Positions 24,396 through 33,063 of a DNA stretch of 43,396 bases are shown here, piece after piece. This DNA comes from Flavobacteriales bacterium (GTDB lineage Bacteria; Bacteroidota; Bacteroidia; Flavobacteriales_D; Sanyastnellaceae). Position 1 is the first letter of the stretch. Each line of letters begins with the position of its first letter. Location of the stretch: positions 1-43,396 of the forward strand of contig JAQWFN010000036.1 of the NCBI GenBank assembly GCA_029238785.1. Reading direction: 5' to 3'. A program made the position numbers and the translations under genes. The notes under the pieces were generated by a model. The model did not search any database. It had not been told where the DNA came from and worked only from the letters and a program-made list of their open reading frames with translations.

Positions 24396-26768
24396 ATGAA
24401 GCACCTACTCAATAAAATCCTCCGCAGAAAGAAACTGCTCTTGACGGTATTTTCTGTGCTCTTTTTGGGATTGATTTGGTGGTGGTTTTTTTCCATCCCC
24501 AAAGTGCTTTTTGAAGCGCCGTGCAGCAGTGTCGTTTACGCCAATGACGGTGCCTTACTCGCAGCTCGAATTGCCGATGATGAGCAATACCGCTTCCCCT
24601 TAAACCAAGAGGTTCCTGAGAAATTCGCCACCTGCATTACCGCCTTTGAAGACCGTTCCTTTTACGATCATTCTGGGGTGAATTGGGGGAGTCTGTTTCG
24701 TGCGCTACAACAGAATATTGACCAAGGTGAAGTGGTTTCGGGAGCGAGTACCATTAGCATGCAGGTGATTCGCCTCAGCAGAAACAACCCAAAACGAAGC
24801 TATCTGGAGAAAGCCTTAGAAATTCTTCGGGCTTTGCGTTTGGAAGTGCGTTATTCAAAAGCAGAAATATTGGCTTTCTACGCCAGTCATGCTCCTATGG
24901 GTGGAAATGTGGTTGGCTTAGATGCAGCCGCATGGAGGTATTATGGAAGGTCGGCAAAGGAACTATCTTGGTCGGAAACCGCCGCTCTAGCCGTCCTCCC
25001 CAACGCTCCTGGAGTGATCTATCCTGGAAGAAGTGAACTTCCTTTTAAAGAAAAACGCGATCGGCTTTTGGCCTATTTACATGACGAAGGTCATTTCGAC
25101 GAACTTGATTTCGAACTCGCCAAAGCAGAAGCGCTACCCTCCCGCCCCAAAGCACTCCCCAGAAAAGCCATGCACTTGATGAATTCATTGGAGCGAGAAT
25201 ACGGGAAGGGCAAATCTTATACAACGAGCATTGACAAGTACTGGCAAGAACAAATAACGGCCATAGCTACTCAGCACGTTCAAACATTGGAGAGCAACCA
25301 CATTTACAACGCCGCCGTTTTGGTAACGAAAATCAGCACGGGCGAAGTTGTTGCCTATGTGGGGAATGTTTCTGGTGATGGACATGGAAGGGCGGTTGAC
25401 ATTATTCACGCCCAGAGAAGTACAGGCAGCATTTTAAAGCCCCTTCTATTTGCAAGCATGATCGATGAAGGTGAGCTCCTTCCTCATGAGTTGCTTAAAG
25501 ACATCCCCACCAACATTAACGGATATCAACCTGAAAACTACACCAAGACCTACATGGGAGCTGTGGCAGCATCAGAGGCACTGGTGAGAAGTTTGAACGT
25601 TCCAGCTGTTCGAATGCTTCGCGAACACGGCTTGGAGAAATTCCACATACAATTACAAGATTTGGGTTTTGAGCACCTGAACAAGCCCAGTTCGCATTAC
25701 GGTTTGTCTTTAATTCTTGGCGGAGGAGAAACCACACTGTGGGAATTGAACCGCTGCTATGGTGGCTTGGCCAGAAGTCTGTCTTACTTCACTGAGCACA
25801 GCAGCACCTACCCTGATTACTTCATTGACGATTTGAATATCCTGACCAACTCAGAAGCAAAACATTTTGGAAGAAAGGGCAGCAAGCCATTGTCTGCTGC
25901 AAGCGTTTATCAGATGCTGGAAGTGATGAAAGGCGTTAACCGACCAGAAAGCGAGTTGGGTTGGGAATACTTTAATGGAAGCCGACCAGTAGCCTGGAAA
26001 ACAGGAACGAGCTTTGGTCACCGCGATGCTTGGGCCTTAGGAATCACCGGTGAATATGTGATAAGTGTTTGGGTGGGAAATGCCAGTGGCGAAGGAAGGC
26101 CTGGGCTCACTGGCGCGAGGGCTGCCGGACCAATATTGTTTCAAGTTGTTGATTTGTTGCCGAAGAGCTCTTGGTTTTCTGTGCCTTGGGATGAGTTAAA
26201 TGAAATAGAAAGCTGTGAAAAAAGTGGCGAACGTTTGGGTCCTCATTGCGAAGCATCGCGGTTGATTTTAATTGGTGAGGCCGGCTTGAGAAAAACCGCT
26301 TGTTCTCATCATCAGCTCGTTTTTCTTGATGAAGCAAAGCAGCATCGGGTAAACCGTTCATGTTATTCAGGAGAAATCGTCAAGGAAAACAAATTTGAAT
26401 TGAGTCCGGCAGAAGCTTGGTACTACCGCAAGCATCACCCAGAATATAGCCCACTCCCCCCCTGGCACCCCGCTTGTTTAGAAGGCGTTGAGCAGCAGAA
26501 CATCCAGATGATTTACCCTAAAGACAATGACGTCATCAGCATTCCCATTAATGTAGCGGGAGAGCAAGAGCAAGTGGTTTTAGAAGCCGCCCATGCTCTA
26601 GGTGAGAGTAGCTTGTATTGGCATTTAGATCAAACTTACCTCGGTTCTACCAAGCTCTTCCATCAGATGACCATCTCTCCCCTTCCGGGAACTTATACCT
26701 TAGTACTAAGTGATGATTTCGGGGAAATATTGACACAAAAAATCACCATTGTTGGCGCTGTGCGCTAA
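24396..26768 (+). CDS. pbpC: Penicillin-binding protein 1C (bifunctional peptidoglycan synthase)
   Basis: The 790-residue protein begins with a cytoplasmic basic stretch and one membrane helix (about 14-34). A family 51 glycosyltransferase domain follows, with catalytic Glu85 in FEDRSFYDH and the GASTISMQ motif at 116-123. The transpeptidase domain has SILK (345-348), SLN (399-401) and KTG (535-537), so all three active-site motifs are intact. The C terminus (about 690-790) is the BiPBP_C-type beta domain of PBP1C. The enzyme polymerises and may cross-link peptidoglycan on the periplasmic side. In many bacteria it pairs with an alpha-2-macroglobulin-like gene; none is next to it here. It is divergent from the protease gene, with a 175-bp gap. 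Confidence 0.93.
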   Translation: MKHLLNKILRRKKLLLTVFSVLFLGLIWWWFFSIPKVLFEAPCSSVVYANDGALLAARIADDEQYRFPLNQEVPEKFATCITAFEDRSFYDHSGVNWGSLFRALQQNIDQGEVVSGASTISMQVIRLSRNNPKRSYLEKALEILRALRLEVRYSKAEILAFYASHAPMGGNVVGLDAAAWRYYGRSAKELSWSETAALAVLPNAPGVIYPGRSELPFKEKRDRLLAYLHDEGHFDELDFELAKAEALPSRPKALPRKAMHLMNSLEREYGKGKSYTTSIDKYWQEQITAIATQHVQTLESNHIYNAAVLVTKISTGEVVAYVGNVSGDGHGRAVDIIHAQRSTGSILKPLLFASMIDEGELLPHELLKDIPTNINGYQPENYTKTYMGAVAASEALVRSLNVPAVRMLREHGLEKFHIQLQDLGFEHLNKPSSHYGLSLILGGGETTLWELNRCYGGLARSLSYFTEHSSTYPDYFIDDLNILTNSEAKHFGRKGSKPLSAASVYQMLEVMKGVNRPESELGWEYFNGSRPVAWKTGTSFGHRDAWALGITGEYVISVWVGNASGEGRPGLTGARAAGPILFQVVDLLPKSSWFSVPWDELNEIESCEKSGERLGPHCEASRLILIGEAGLRKTACSHHQLVFLDEAKQHRVNRSCYSGEIVKENKFELSPAEAWYYRKHHPEYSPLPPWHPACLEGVEQQNIQMIYPKDNDVISIPINVAGEQEQVVLEAAHALGESSLYWHLDQTYLGSTKLFHQMTISPLPGTYTLVLSDDFGEILTQKITIVGAVR

Positions 26769-26873
26769 ATAAAAAAAGTAATTTCGGGCTTAACCTTTTT
26801 TAACCGCAGCAGTAAAAGCAAGTTGGTACTTTTATTGCTAGTCCTTAGATTGAACGAAAATCCCAAAAATAAA

Positions 26874-28484
26874 ATGGTGAAGAAATGTATATCCTACGTA
26901 ATGCTCTTCGCGGCATTAGGATGGAGCACGGCACTGTCGGCTCAAACCATCGACCAGAAAAAAACGAGTGAAAAATTCAGCACCCTCTTGTACTACATCG
27001 AGCAGATGTATGTTGATTCTGTTGATTCTGAAGCTTTAGTAGAAACTGCCATTGTTGGCATGTTGGAAGAACTTGACCCACACAGTTCTTACATTTCAGC
27101 TGCTGATGTTCAAGAGGCCAACGCTCCTTTAAAAGGTAACTTTGACGGTATTGGAATTCAGTTTAACATTTTGAAAGACACCATCCTCGTTGTGTCGCCC
27201 ATCAGTGGTGGTCCGAGCGAGAAATTGGGCATTCAGGCTGGGGATAAGATTGTCATTATCGATGGCGAAAACGTAGCTGGCGTAGGAGTGAGCAATAACG
27301 ATGTGCGCGATAAATTGATGGGACCAAAAGACACTAAGGTGACCGTAGGCATCAAGCGAAAAGGGAGCAAGAAACTCTTGGAGTTTGAAATTATTCGCGA
27401 CAAGATTCCAATTTTTTCAGTGGATGCTTCATACATGGTTGATGATGAAATTGGTTATGTAAAGGTTAATCGTTTTGGTAAAACCACCATGCAAGAACTT
27501 CGCGAAGCCCTCATGAAAATGAAGTCGCAAGGAATGAAGGACCTCATTTTGGATTTACAAGGAAACGGTGGTGGTTATTTGCAAACCGCTATTGATATGG
27601 CCGATGAGTTTTTGAGCGAGCAAAAGTTGATTGTGTTCACGCAAGGGCGTTCTTTTCCCAAGGACGATTTTTATGCGCGAAGAGAAGGCTTGTTTGAGAA
27701 GGGACGTTTGGTTGTTTTGATTGATGAAGGATCTGCTTCCGCTTCGGAGATTGTTTCTGGAGCCATTCAAGATTGGGACAGGGGATTAATTGTTGGGCGA
27801 AGATCATTTGGTAAGGGCTTGGTTCAACGACCAGTTCCGCTTCCCGATGGTGCTGAGGTTCGCTTGACCGTTCAAAAGTATTATACTCCTTCAGGGAGAT
27901 GCATTCAGAAACCTTATGACGAAGGTGTTGAGGCTTATAGAAATGAGAAGTACGACCGATATGAAAGTGGTGAGTTGTATTCTTTAGACAACATTGATTT
28001 GCCCGATTCGCTTAAGTTCGAAACCAACGTGAAAAAACGCACCGTTTATGGCGGTGGAGGGATTTTGCCGGATATTTTCGTTCCGGTTGATACCAGCATG
28101 ACCACTGATTACTTTATGGATCTAATCCGCACCGGCATCATGAACCGTTTTGCCTTGGAGTACACCAATGAGCACCGTCAAGAAATGATGGAGGTGTTTA
28201 ATACTTCAGCTACTTTCAGAGACAACTTTGTGATTACCGATAACATCAAAAAAGAACTTGTTGCTTTGGCAGAAAGTGAAGAGGTAGCGTTTAATGAAGA
28301 AGAATGGAATATTTCTAAAGAAGCCATAGAGATTCGCTTGGCCGCTTTAATAGGACGAAACCTTTACGACTATAATTTGTTCTTTGAAATTATCAATGAG
28401 TTAAGTCCGGCATACCAAAAGGCTATCAAAACTTTAAAAGATGGAACTTTTGAAAAGGCGAACCTTGCTCATCGTGACTTTTAA
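26874..28484 (+). CDS. Carboxy-terminal processing protease (S41 family, CtpA/Prc-like)
   Basis: This 536-residue periplasmic serine protease has a signal peptide (1-24, LGWSTALSAQ) and a PDZ domain (about 85-165, GIGIQFNIL to VGIKRKG). The S41 catalytic domain contains LDLQGNGGGYLQTAIDMADEF, Ser289 in GSASASE and Lys314 in SFGKGLVQ. The 25-residue spacing of the Ser-Lys dyad is that of Prc/CtpA. Such enzymes trim or degrade envelope proteins from the C terminus. An in-frame start 17 codons upstream (26823) would put extra hydrophobic residues before a normal signal peptide and overlaps a promoter-like region (TACTTTTA at 26827), so the ATG at 26874 is preferred. Confidence 0.92.
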   Translation: MVKKCISYVMLFAALGWSTALSAQTIDQKKTSEKFSTLLYYIEQMYVDSVDSEALVETAIVGMLEELDPHSSYISAADVQEANAPLKGNFDGIGIQFNILKDTILVVSPISGGPSEKLGIQAGDKIVIIDGENVAGVGVSNNDVRDKLMGPKDTKVTVGIKRKGSKKLLEFEIIRDKIPIFSVDASYMVDDEIGYVKVNRFGKTTMQELREALMKMKSQGMKDLILDLQGNGGGYLQTAIDMADEFLSEQKLIVFTQGRSFPKDDFYARREGLFEKGRLVVLIDEGSASASEIVSGAIQDWDRGLIVGRRSFGKGLVQRPVPLPDGAEVRLTVQKYYTPSGRCIQKPYDEGVEAYRNEKYDRYESGELYSLDNIDLPDSLKFETNVKKRTVYGGGGILPDIFVPVDTSMTTDYFMDLIRTGIMNRFALEYTNEHRQEMMEVFNTSATFRDNFVITDNIKKELVALAESEEVAFNEEEWNISKEAIEIRLAALIGRNLYDYNLFFEIINELSPAYQKAIKTLKDGTFEKANLAHRDF

Positions 28485-28496
28485 AGATGAAATGAC

Positions 28497-28504
28497 TAAA
28501 TTTG
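28497..28504 (+). promoter_or_regulatory. Promoter -7 box TAAATTTG upstream of the DUF1573 lipoprotein
   Basis: TAAATTTG is a perfect TAnnTTTG match, 30 bp before the ATG at 28535 and 12 bp after the stop of the protease gene. It suggests that the lipoprotein and the DUF3108 gene are transcribed separately from the protease. Confidence 0.65.
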
Positions 28505-28534
28505 ACATGTTAAATCAAAAAATGCTTAATAAGA

Positions 28535-29089
28535 ATGAAAGGATTTAAATTATTGATGGTAGCCGCTTTGGCAACAGTTTGGATGAGTTCATGTACAGAA
28601 GGTACTGAGCAAGTGAGTAAACCAATTGGTGATGCTAGTGGGGATGTAGCTCAAACTACTTCGAACACTGATAAAACGAATGGCACTTTTGATGCCCTTC
28701 AAAGCCAAAAAGCTGATGCAAAGGCAAAAGAGAAGGAGACAACTTCTTCTGAATTACTTCCAAAAACAAGCATTGAATTTGAATCTAATGATCATGATTT
28801 TGGTGTGATTGATGAGGGTGATCGTGTTGAGCACTTGTTCAAATTTAAGAACACAGGTTCTGAGCCATTGATTCTTGAGAAATGCAAAGGTTCTTGTGGA
28901 TGTACAGTTCCTGAGTGCCCAAAAGAGCCAATCGCTCCTGGTGCTGAAGGTGAAATCAAGGTTGTTTTCAACTCTAAAGGGAAGAAAAACAAGCAAACAA
29001 AAACGGTGACTATTACAGCTAACACTGAGCCTATTCAAACACAATTGAAGATCATGGCTAATGTAACTCCTGAAGCTCCTGCGCAATAA
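28535..29089 (+). CDS. DUF1573 lipoprotein
   Basis: The 184-residue protein begins with a lipoprotein signal (LATVWMSSC, lipidated Cys20). A low-complexity linker rich in Thr, Lys, Asp and Ala follows (21-80). An Ig-like DUF1573 domain (about 85-182) then shows the usual HDFGVIDEGDRVEHLFKFKN start and the CKGSCGCTVPECP cysteine region. DUF1573 proteins are very common in Bacteroidetes and lie in the periplasm or at the outer membrane; their function is not known. It ends 3 bp before the DUF3108 gene, and a strong terminator lies just inside that gene, so most of its transcripts may stop there. Confidence 0.88.
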   Translation: MKGFKLLMVAALATVWMSSCTEGTEQVSKPIGDASGDVAQTTSNTDKTNGTFDALQSQKADAKAKEKETTSSELLPKTSIEFESNDHDFGVIDEGDRVEHLFKFKNTGSEPLILEKCKGSCGCTVPECPKEPIAPGAEGEIKVVFNSKGKKNKQTKTVTITANTEPIQTQLKIMANVTPEAPAQ

Positions 29090-29092
29090 GCG

Positions 29093-29872
29093 ATGGCTTC
29101 AGTGCGAAAAACATATTTAAAGCCCCAATTTTGGGGCTTTTTTCTGCTCTTGACTTTCATGAGCCAAGCTGCTTTTGCTCAAAACACCCCCTTCAAAAAG
29201 GGCGAGCAGCTCAAGTATGAGTTGGTTTACAATTGGGGTTTGATATGGGCTAAGGCCGGAGCTGTGACCTTCACTGTTGGCGATACGCTAGTCGACAAAA
29301 AAAAGTATTTCCACTTTCATAGCTATGGAACAAGCTATGAGCGTTGGGATTGGTTTTACGAAGTGCGCTCTACCTACGAGTCTTGGGCCGATGAGAACAT
29401 GGCATCGCAGCGCTTTATCCGAAATGGAAAAGAAGGTTCCAATTTTTATAACCGCGTTTATGATGTAAAACCTTCAGGAATTTACGCTACTTTCAAAGAT
29501 GAAAAAGGCAACACTACCTACAAATCCATGCCCTATTCGCCTGAAGCAAGGGACGTGATTACCGCAGTGTATTACTGCAGGACTTTGGACTTTGATCGCT
29601 ATCAAAAAAACGATTCCATTCCTTTGACCTTTTTTCTTGACGGCAACATTTTCCCAAGCTACGTGCGTTTTCTTGGCGAAGAAGAATGGGTTCATCCAAA
29701 AACGGGTGTCGTTCATCAATGCTGGGTGTTCAAACCAAAGCTGATCGAGGGAACCGTTTTTAAAGCAGGCGAAAACATGACCGTTTACGTCACCAAAGAC
29801 AAACTCAAGATTCCGGTGTACATTGAAACCGACCTAGTTGTGGGTAAGGCTAAGGTGTTTTTATTGGAATAA
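29093..29872 (+). CDS. DUF3108 exported protein
   Basis: The 259-residue protein has an N-terminal signal (YLKPQFWGFFLLLTFMSQAAFAQ) and then the DUF3108 pattern: PFKKGEQLKYELVYNWGLIWAKAG near the start, a WDWFYEVRSTYESW segment, a DVITAVYYCRTLDF centre and a C-terminal barrel-like part (KLKIPVYIETDLVVGKAKVFLLE). DUF3108 proteins are periplasmic, of unknown role, and resemble lipid- or lipoprotein-binding barrels. The start lies 3 bp after the DUF1573 stop. Unusually, an intrinsic terminator hairpin (29119-29143) sits inside codons 9-17, so the signal-peptide code and the terminator share the same bases. A second ATG at 29158 would remove the signal and is unlikely. Confidence 0.85.
   Translation: MASVRKTYLKPQFWGFFLLLTFMSQAAFAQNTPFKKGEQLKYELVYNWGLIWAKAGAVTFTVGDTLVDKKKYFHFHSYGTSYERWDWFYEVRSTYESWADENMASQRFIRNGKEGSNFYNRVYDVKPSGIYATFKDEKGNTTYKSMPYSPEARDVITAVYYCRTLDFDRYQKNDSIPLTFFLDGNIFPSYVRFLGEEEWVHPKTGVVHQCWVFKPKLIEGTVFKAGENMTVYVTKDKLKIPVYIETDLVVGKAKVFLLE
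29119..29143 (+). terminator. Intrinsic terminator embedded in the DUF3108 signal-peptide codons
   Basis: Arm AAAGCCCCAA (29119-29128) pairs perfectly with TTGGGGCTTT (29131-29140), and the T run continues to 29143 (six T in a row). By form it is one of the strongest rho-independent terminators here. It lies 30 bp after the DUF1573 stop but also 26 bp inside the next gene, so it may act as an attenuator for that gene. Confidence 0.85.
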
Positions 29873-29885
29873 GTTTATCTTTTCG

Positions 29886-29910
29886 TCTTCAGGTGATTTG
29901 AAGATTTTTT
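29886..29910 (+). terminator. Rho-independent terminator after the DUF3108 gene
   Basis: TCTTCA (29886-29891) pairs with TGAAGA (29899-29904) across a 7-nt loop, followed by six T. It lies 14 bp after the stop at 29872. The short AT-rich stem makes it moderate in strength. Confidence 0.65.
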
Positions 29911-29950
29911 GAAGCCAGAACCCCAATCACACCTTATTTAAAAACACCCT

Positions 29951-29971
29951 GGGGACAGCACCCCTGTCCCC
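29951..29971. repeat. Perfect 8-bp stem hairpin GGGGACAG/CTGTCCCC
   Basis: GGGGACAG (29951-29958) and CTGTCCCC (29964-29971) flank a 5-nt loop. There is no T-tract on either side, so it is not a classical terminator. It could be a processing signal, a barrier to 3' decay or part of a dispersed repeat. Confidence 0.8.
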
Positions 29972-30090
29972 TGACATAAAGGTACAAAGCAAAAAAACAT
30001 CGCGCTTGACGACTTTACTTTCGATAAGTTTTCTTTTGTGCTTGAAAAAACTGAGTTTGGATCATCTAAAATTCAGCCTCAAATCCAACA

Positions 30091-30118
30091 TCTCGAGCCC
30101 CGACTCTCGAGCCCTAAG
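30091..30118. repeat. Tandem heptamer cluster A (TCTCGAG-type)
   Basis: Four consecutive 7-mers read TCTCGAG, CCCCGAC, TCTCGAG, CCCTAAG. Units 1 and 3 are identical. The consensus YCYCGAN is the same as in cluster C at 30506-30540. Confidence 0.7.
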
Positions 30119-30155
30119 CAAAACCTTCAGGCTTCATCGTGACTTCCTCTTCTTT

Positions 30156-30185
30156 GTCTTGATACAAAGAAGCAAAGATCAAGAC
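30156..30185. repeat. Inverted repeat GTCTTGAT/ATCAAGAC
   Basis: GTCTTGAT (30156-30163) is the exact reverse complement of ATCAAGAC (30178-30185), with a 14-bp A-rich spacer. A second overlapping inverted pair (CTTTGT with ACAAAG) uses the left arm, so two alternative hairpins are possible. Confidence 0.7.
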
Positions 30186-30416
30186 TGAAGTTCAATCCCT
30201 TGAACTGCTGAAGCAATAAAAAACATCTCCACCCAAACTCGCTATCGCTCAAACAGTGGGTTCCGATGCCTTTTATTACTTCGCATTTCTACGGATCACT
30301 CACTTAGGTCGGCCCTTTTTTTTAGAGTGAGAATGAAATTGAGTGCGTAAAAGATGCATTCTGGATTAAGACTATATCATCCCATCTCAAGAATTTCGCA
30401 ACAAGTATCCAGAAAT

Positions 30417-30444
30417 GAATTAAGAATGACGAATTAGGAATTTT
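30417..30444. repeat. Tandem heptamer cluster B (GAATTAN-type)
   Basis: Four consecutive 7-mers read GAATTAA, GAATGAC, GAATTAG, GAATTTT. Each begins GAAT. The unit length matches clusters A and C, but the sequence is different. Confidence 0.7.
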
Positions 30445-30505
30445 TGAAGGCGGGTAGTAATGATGAACTCTGGAAAACGTCCATTAAAAGACCTAAACGC
30501 AGGTA

Positions 30506-30540
30506 TCTCGTATCTCGACTCCCGAATCCCGACTCCCATC
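30506..30540. repeat. Tandem heptamer cluster C (TCYCGAN-type), abutting cydB
   Basis: Consecutive 7-mers read TCTCGTA, TCTCGAC, TCCCGAA, TCCCGAC and TCCCATC, and the last reaches the cydB stop codon at 30539. Units share TCYCG. This is the same family as cluster A, 390 bp away. Confidence 0.75.
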
Positions 30541-31579
30541 AATAGCTTGTTTCGTCCATTTCAACTTTTCCTTTGAAGGTTTTGTAGACAAAGCCAAAGT
30601 AGAACGCTATTAGCGGAACACCTATGGCGGCAATGGTGAGGAGAATTTTTAGGGTTTTTGTTGATGAAGCCGAATTGTAAATATCTAGGCCTGCTACATC
30701 TGGATTGGTGGATGGTAAAAGGAGCGGGAATTGCTGAATAAACACCAACATCATCATCAAAGCAATGATCAGCGAGGAGGCAGCAAAGGCAAGTGGATAT
30801 TTCTTTTTCTTCACCCATTTCGTCAGTAAAACCAAAAGAATCATCACCAATAGAGGAACAACGAATAACCAAGGATGGACTTCCATACGTGCAATAAACT
30901 GAGGATAAAAAATCACGGTAACTACGCTCAATAACGCAAAGAGTGTTAAGAAAATGCGCAAAGACCATCGAATCATGATGGTGAGCTTTGCATAGAGACG
31001 ACCTTCTGTTTTCATCGATAAAAACACAGCGCCATGAAGTGCATACAAACCAACAAGCGTTAGTCCGATTAAAATGGGGTAAGGCTTCAAGAAAAATAAC
31101 AATTCGCCATGGAACTCTTGTTGTTCGTTAAGGGGCAAACCAATGATCACATTCCCCAAGGCAACACCAAGTAATACGATAATCACCAGGCTTGAAAGTG
31201 AATAACTGACATCCCAAAACTGACGCCACCATTTCATGGGTTCTTTACTTCTGAACTCGATAGAAATGGCCCTTCCAATAATTGCCGCAAGCAAGAGCAT
31301 AAAAGGCACGTAGAAGGCGGAAAAAGCACTTGCATAAACAATAGGGAAACCAGCAAATAAGGCTCCTCCTGTGATGACCAGCCACACTTCATTTCCGTCC
31401 CAAAGCGGACCAACAGCGTTTAAGGCGATTCTTCTACTGAGGTCTTTTTTGAAAAACAAATGCAGCACACCTGCTCCCAAGTCGAAACCGTCTAAAATGG
31501 CATAGGCGGTGAAGGTGGCTCCAATGACCAAGTACCACCATGTTTGAAAGTCTACTCCTAAAAGATATCCGGTTTCCAT
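30539..31579 (-). CDS. cydB: Cytochrome bd quinol oxidase subunit II
   Basis: The 346-residue membrane protein has about eight to nine hydrophobic helices. The N-terminal region (WWYLVIGATFTAYAILDGFD, then NAVGPLWDGNEVWLVITGGA) is the conserved CydB signature. It pairs with CydA in the inner membrane to oxidise quinol and reduce oxygen to water at low oxygen tension. Length is slightly below the 379 of the E. coli protein, normal for the phylum. Its ATG overlaps the cydA stop in a TAATG arrangement, so the two are translationally coupled. No CydX-like small gene or cydCD is seen next to it; its stop touches heptamer cluster C. Confidence 0.95.
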   Translation of the reverse strand: METGYLLGVDFQTWWYLVIGATFTAYAILDGFDLGAGVLHLFFKKDLSRRIALNAVGPLWDGNEVWLVITGGALFAGFPIVYASAFSAFYVPFMLLLAAIIGRAISIEFRSKEPMKWWRQFWDVSYSLSSLVIIVLLGVALGNVIIGLPLNEQQEFHGELLFFLKPYPILIGLTLVGLYALHGAVFLSMKTEGRLYAKLTIMIRWSLRIFLTLFALLSVVTVIFYPQFIARMEVHPWLFVVPLLVMILLVLLTKWVKKKKYPLAFAASSLIIALMMMLVFIQQFPLLLPSTNPDVAGLDIYNSASSTKTLKILLTIAAIGVPLIAFYFGFVYKTFKGKVEMDETSY

Positions 31580-32943
31580 TACGCTAGAGTTTGTTGGTGA
31601 GTAGCATTCTTTGCAAGGTCTTCAGCTTTGTACGGACCGTGTTTTATTTTGCGATGAAGGAGGTACACAAAGAGTCCGAATAACCAGATGTAGATAATGG
31701 TAAAGAGCACTAAACTAAACCAAACTTGGTTTGCAGTTACCGTTGCAGACAAAGCATCTGATGTTCTCAAGAGTCCGTAAACCACCCACGGTTGTCTGCC
31801 CATTTCGGCCGTAAACCAGCCCACTTGATTCGCAATTTGGGGCAGGAAAACCGCCAGCACAAACACCTTCAAAAGCCATTTTGATTCGAAAAGCTTTCCC
31901 TTCCACCACATGAAGGACGCGAAAAGTGTTAAGCCAATGAGCGCCATTCCAATGGCCACCATGATGTGATAGAACTGGAAAACAGCGTTCAATTGAGAAG
32001 GCTGTTCATCTTCTGGGAAAGCGTCTAAACCGCTTACATTAGCGTTTGGATCTCCATGCAATAAGAGTCCCAATCCTCCAGGCACAGCAAGGCCAGTGGT
32101 TTCTTTACTCTCTTTATCTACCCAACCCAAAATGTACAAGTCTGCTGGAGCGTCGGCTTCGAAATGACCTTCCATTGCGGCGAGTTTTGCGGGTTGGTGT
32201 TCTGCTACGACTTCTGCGCTGGAATGACCAGAAAGCAATTGAGAAAGTGCGGAAACAGTAGCTACAACAAGCGCTATTTTGAAGCCTTTTTTTGCCATTT
32301 CAAGATGTCTGCCCTTTAGAATATAATAGGCCATGATGCTCATCACCAAAAAAGAACCTGCTAAGAAGGCACCCAAATAAACGTGCGTTAAACGGTCGAT
32401 AGCACTGGGGTTGAATACCATCGCCCAAAAGTCGATGATCTCTGCCCTGGCCTTCATTCCTTCGCCAACAATATGGTAGCCTGTTGGTGTTTGCTGCCAT
32501 GAATTGGCCACAACAATCCAAATAGCAGAAAACATGGAGCCTAGCCAAACACCAATTGTTGCTATGAAGTGAACCCAAGATTTTACCCTGTTCCAACCAA
32601 AAAGCAAAATGCCCAAGAACCCTGATTCGAGGGCAAAAGCAAAAATGCCTTCTGCGGCCAAGGCAGAACCAAACACATCACCAACATAACGAGAATAAGT
32701 GGCCCAATTGGTGCCAAACTCAAACTCCATCACAATGCCCGTTGCTACTCCAATTCCAAAGATGAGCGCGAAGATTTTAATCAAAAAACGGGTGAGGTCT
32801 TCATACACCTGCTTCTTCGTCCAAAGAAATGCTCCCTCTGTGAGCACAATAATTAATCCTAACCCAATACTTAAAGGTGGGTAGATGTAATGAAATGCTA
32901 CGGTAAATGCGAATTGTATCCGCGCTAATACTTCAACTTCCAT
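31579..32943 (-). CDS. cydA: Cytochrome bd quinol oxidase subunit I
   Basis: The 454-residue membrane protein has the haem ligands expected for the family: His18 ([13 protein letters not shown]), His187 ([14 protein letters not shown]) and a Met in [10 protein letters not shown]. It also has Glu99 and Glu106 in the [16 protein letters not shown] helix and the GRQPW motif. The quinol-binding Q-loop is short, so it is a short-loop (qOR1-like) CydA compared with the 522-residue E. coli form. It oxidises quinol and, with CydB, reduces oxygen. A terminator-like palindrome lies 9-35 bp before its ATG, and a -7 box lies about 120 bp upstream, suggesting leader-based control. Confidence 0.95.
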   Translation of the reverse strand: MEVEVLARIQFAFTVAFHYIYPPLSIGLGLIIVLTEGAFLWTKKQVYEDLTRFLIKIFALIFGIGVATGIVMEFEFGTNWATYSRYVGDVFGSALAAEGIFAFALESGFLGILLFGWNRVKSWVHFIATIGVWLGSMFSAIWIVVANSWQQTPTGYHIVGEGMKARAEIIDFWAMVFNPSAIDRLTHVYLGAFLAGSFLVMSIMAYYILKGRHLEMAKKGFKIALVVATVSALSQLLSGHSSAEVVAEHQPAKLAAMEGHFEADAPADLYILGWVDKESKETTGLAVPGGLGLLLHGDPNANVSGLDAFPEDEQPSQLNAVFQFYHIMVAIGMALIGLTLFASFMWWKGKLFESKWLLKVFVLAVFLPQIANQVGWFTAEMGRQPWVVYGLLRTSDALSATVTANQVWFSLVLFTIIYIWLFGLFVYLLHRKIKHGPYKAEDLAKNATHQQTLA

Positions 32944-32951
32944 GATTCAGG

Positions 32952-32978
32952 CAAAAAAAAATCGGACAATTGTCCGAT
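32952..32978 (-). promoter_or_regulatory. Terminator-like palindrome in the cydA leader
   Basis: On the reverse strand ATCGGACAATTGTCCGAT (32978-32961) is a perfect 18-bp palindrome (7-bp stem, AATT loop) followed by a run of T (nine in a row counting the stem's last T). Its T-tract ends about 9 bp before the cydA ATG. It has the form of an intrinsic terminator, and a perfect palindrome of this size is also typical of a dimeric repressor's operator. Which it is cannot be decided from sequence. Confidence 0.75.
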
Positions 32979-33063
32979 CGTGAAATTCTTAAATAAAAAA
33001 GGGTGTTCAGCGCTATTCTGCTGTTCAATCTCTAGGTCTATGTTTCGTGTTTTAAACATATTT

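Larger units (their letters stand above)
29873..30538. other. Gene-free, repeat-rich intergenic region
   Basis: These 666 bp between convergent transcription units (DUF3108 and cydB) contain no convincing gene; a 60-codon open frame at 30006-30188 has no protein-like features. They hold a terminator, a GC hairpin (29951-29971), three groups of tandem heptamers (30091-30118, 30417-30444, 30506-30540) and an inverted repeat (30156-30185). Part of the text (30225-30320, with TCGCTATCGCTCAAACAGTG) looks like intergenic sequence I recall from other Bacteroidetes, but I cannot confirm this. Confidence 0.75.

Noticed and set aside
30006-30188. 60-codon open frame in the heptamer-rich region
   Set aside because: No start context, no domain and low-complexity composition; it runs through the inverted repeat and heptamers, so it is probably chance or a repeat shadow.
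30091-30540. CRISPR-like array
   Set aside because: The repeats are 7 bp, adjacent and degenerate with no spacers, and no cas gene is present.
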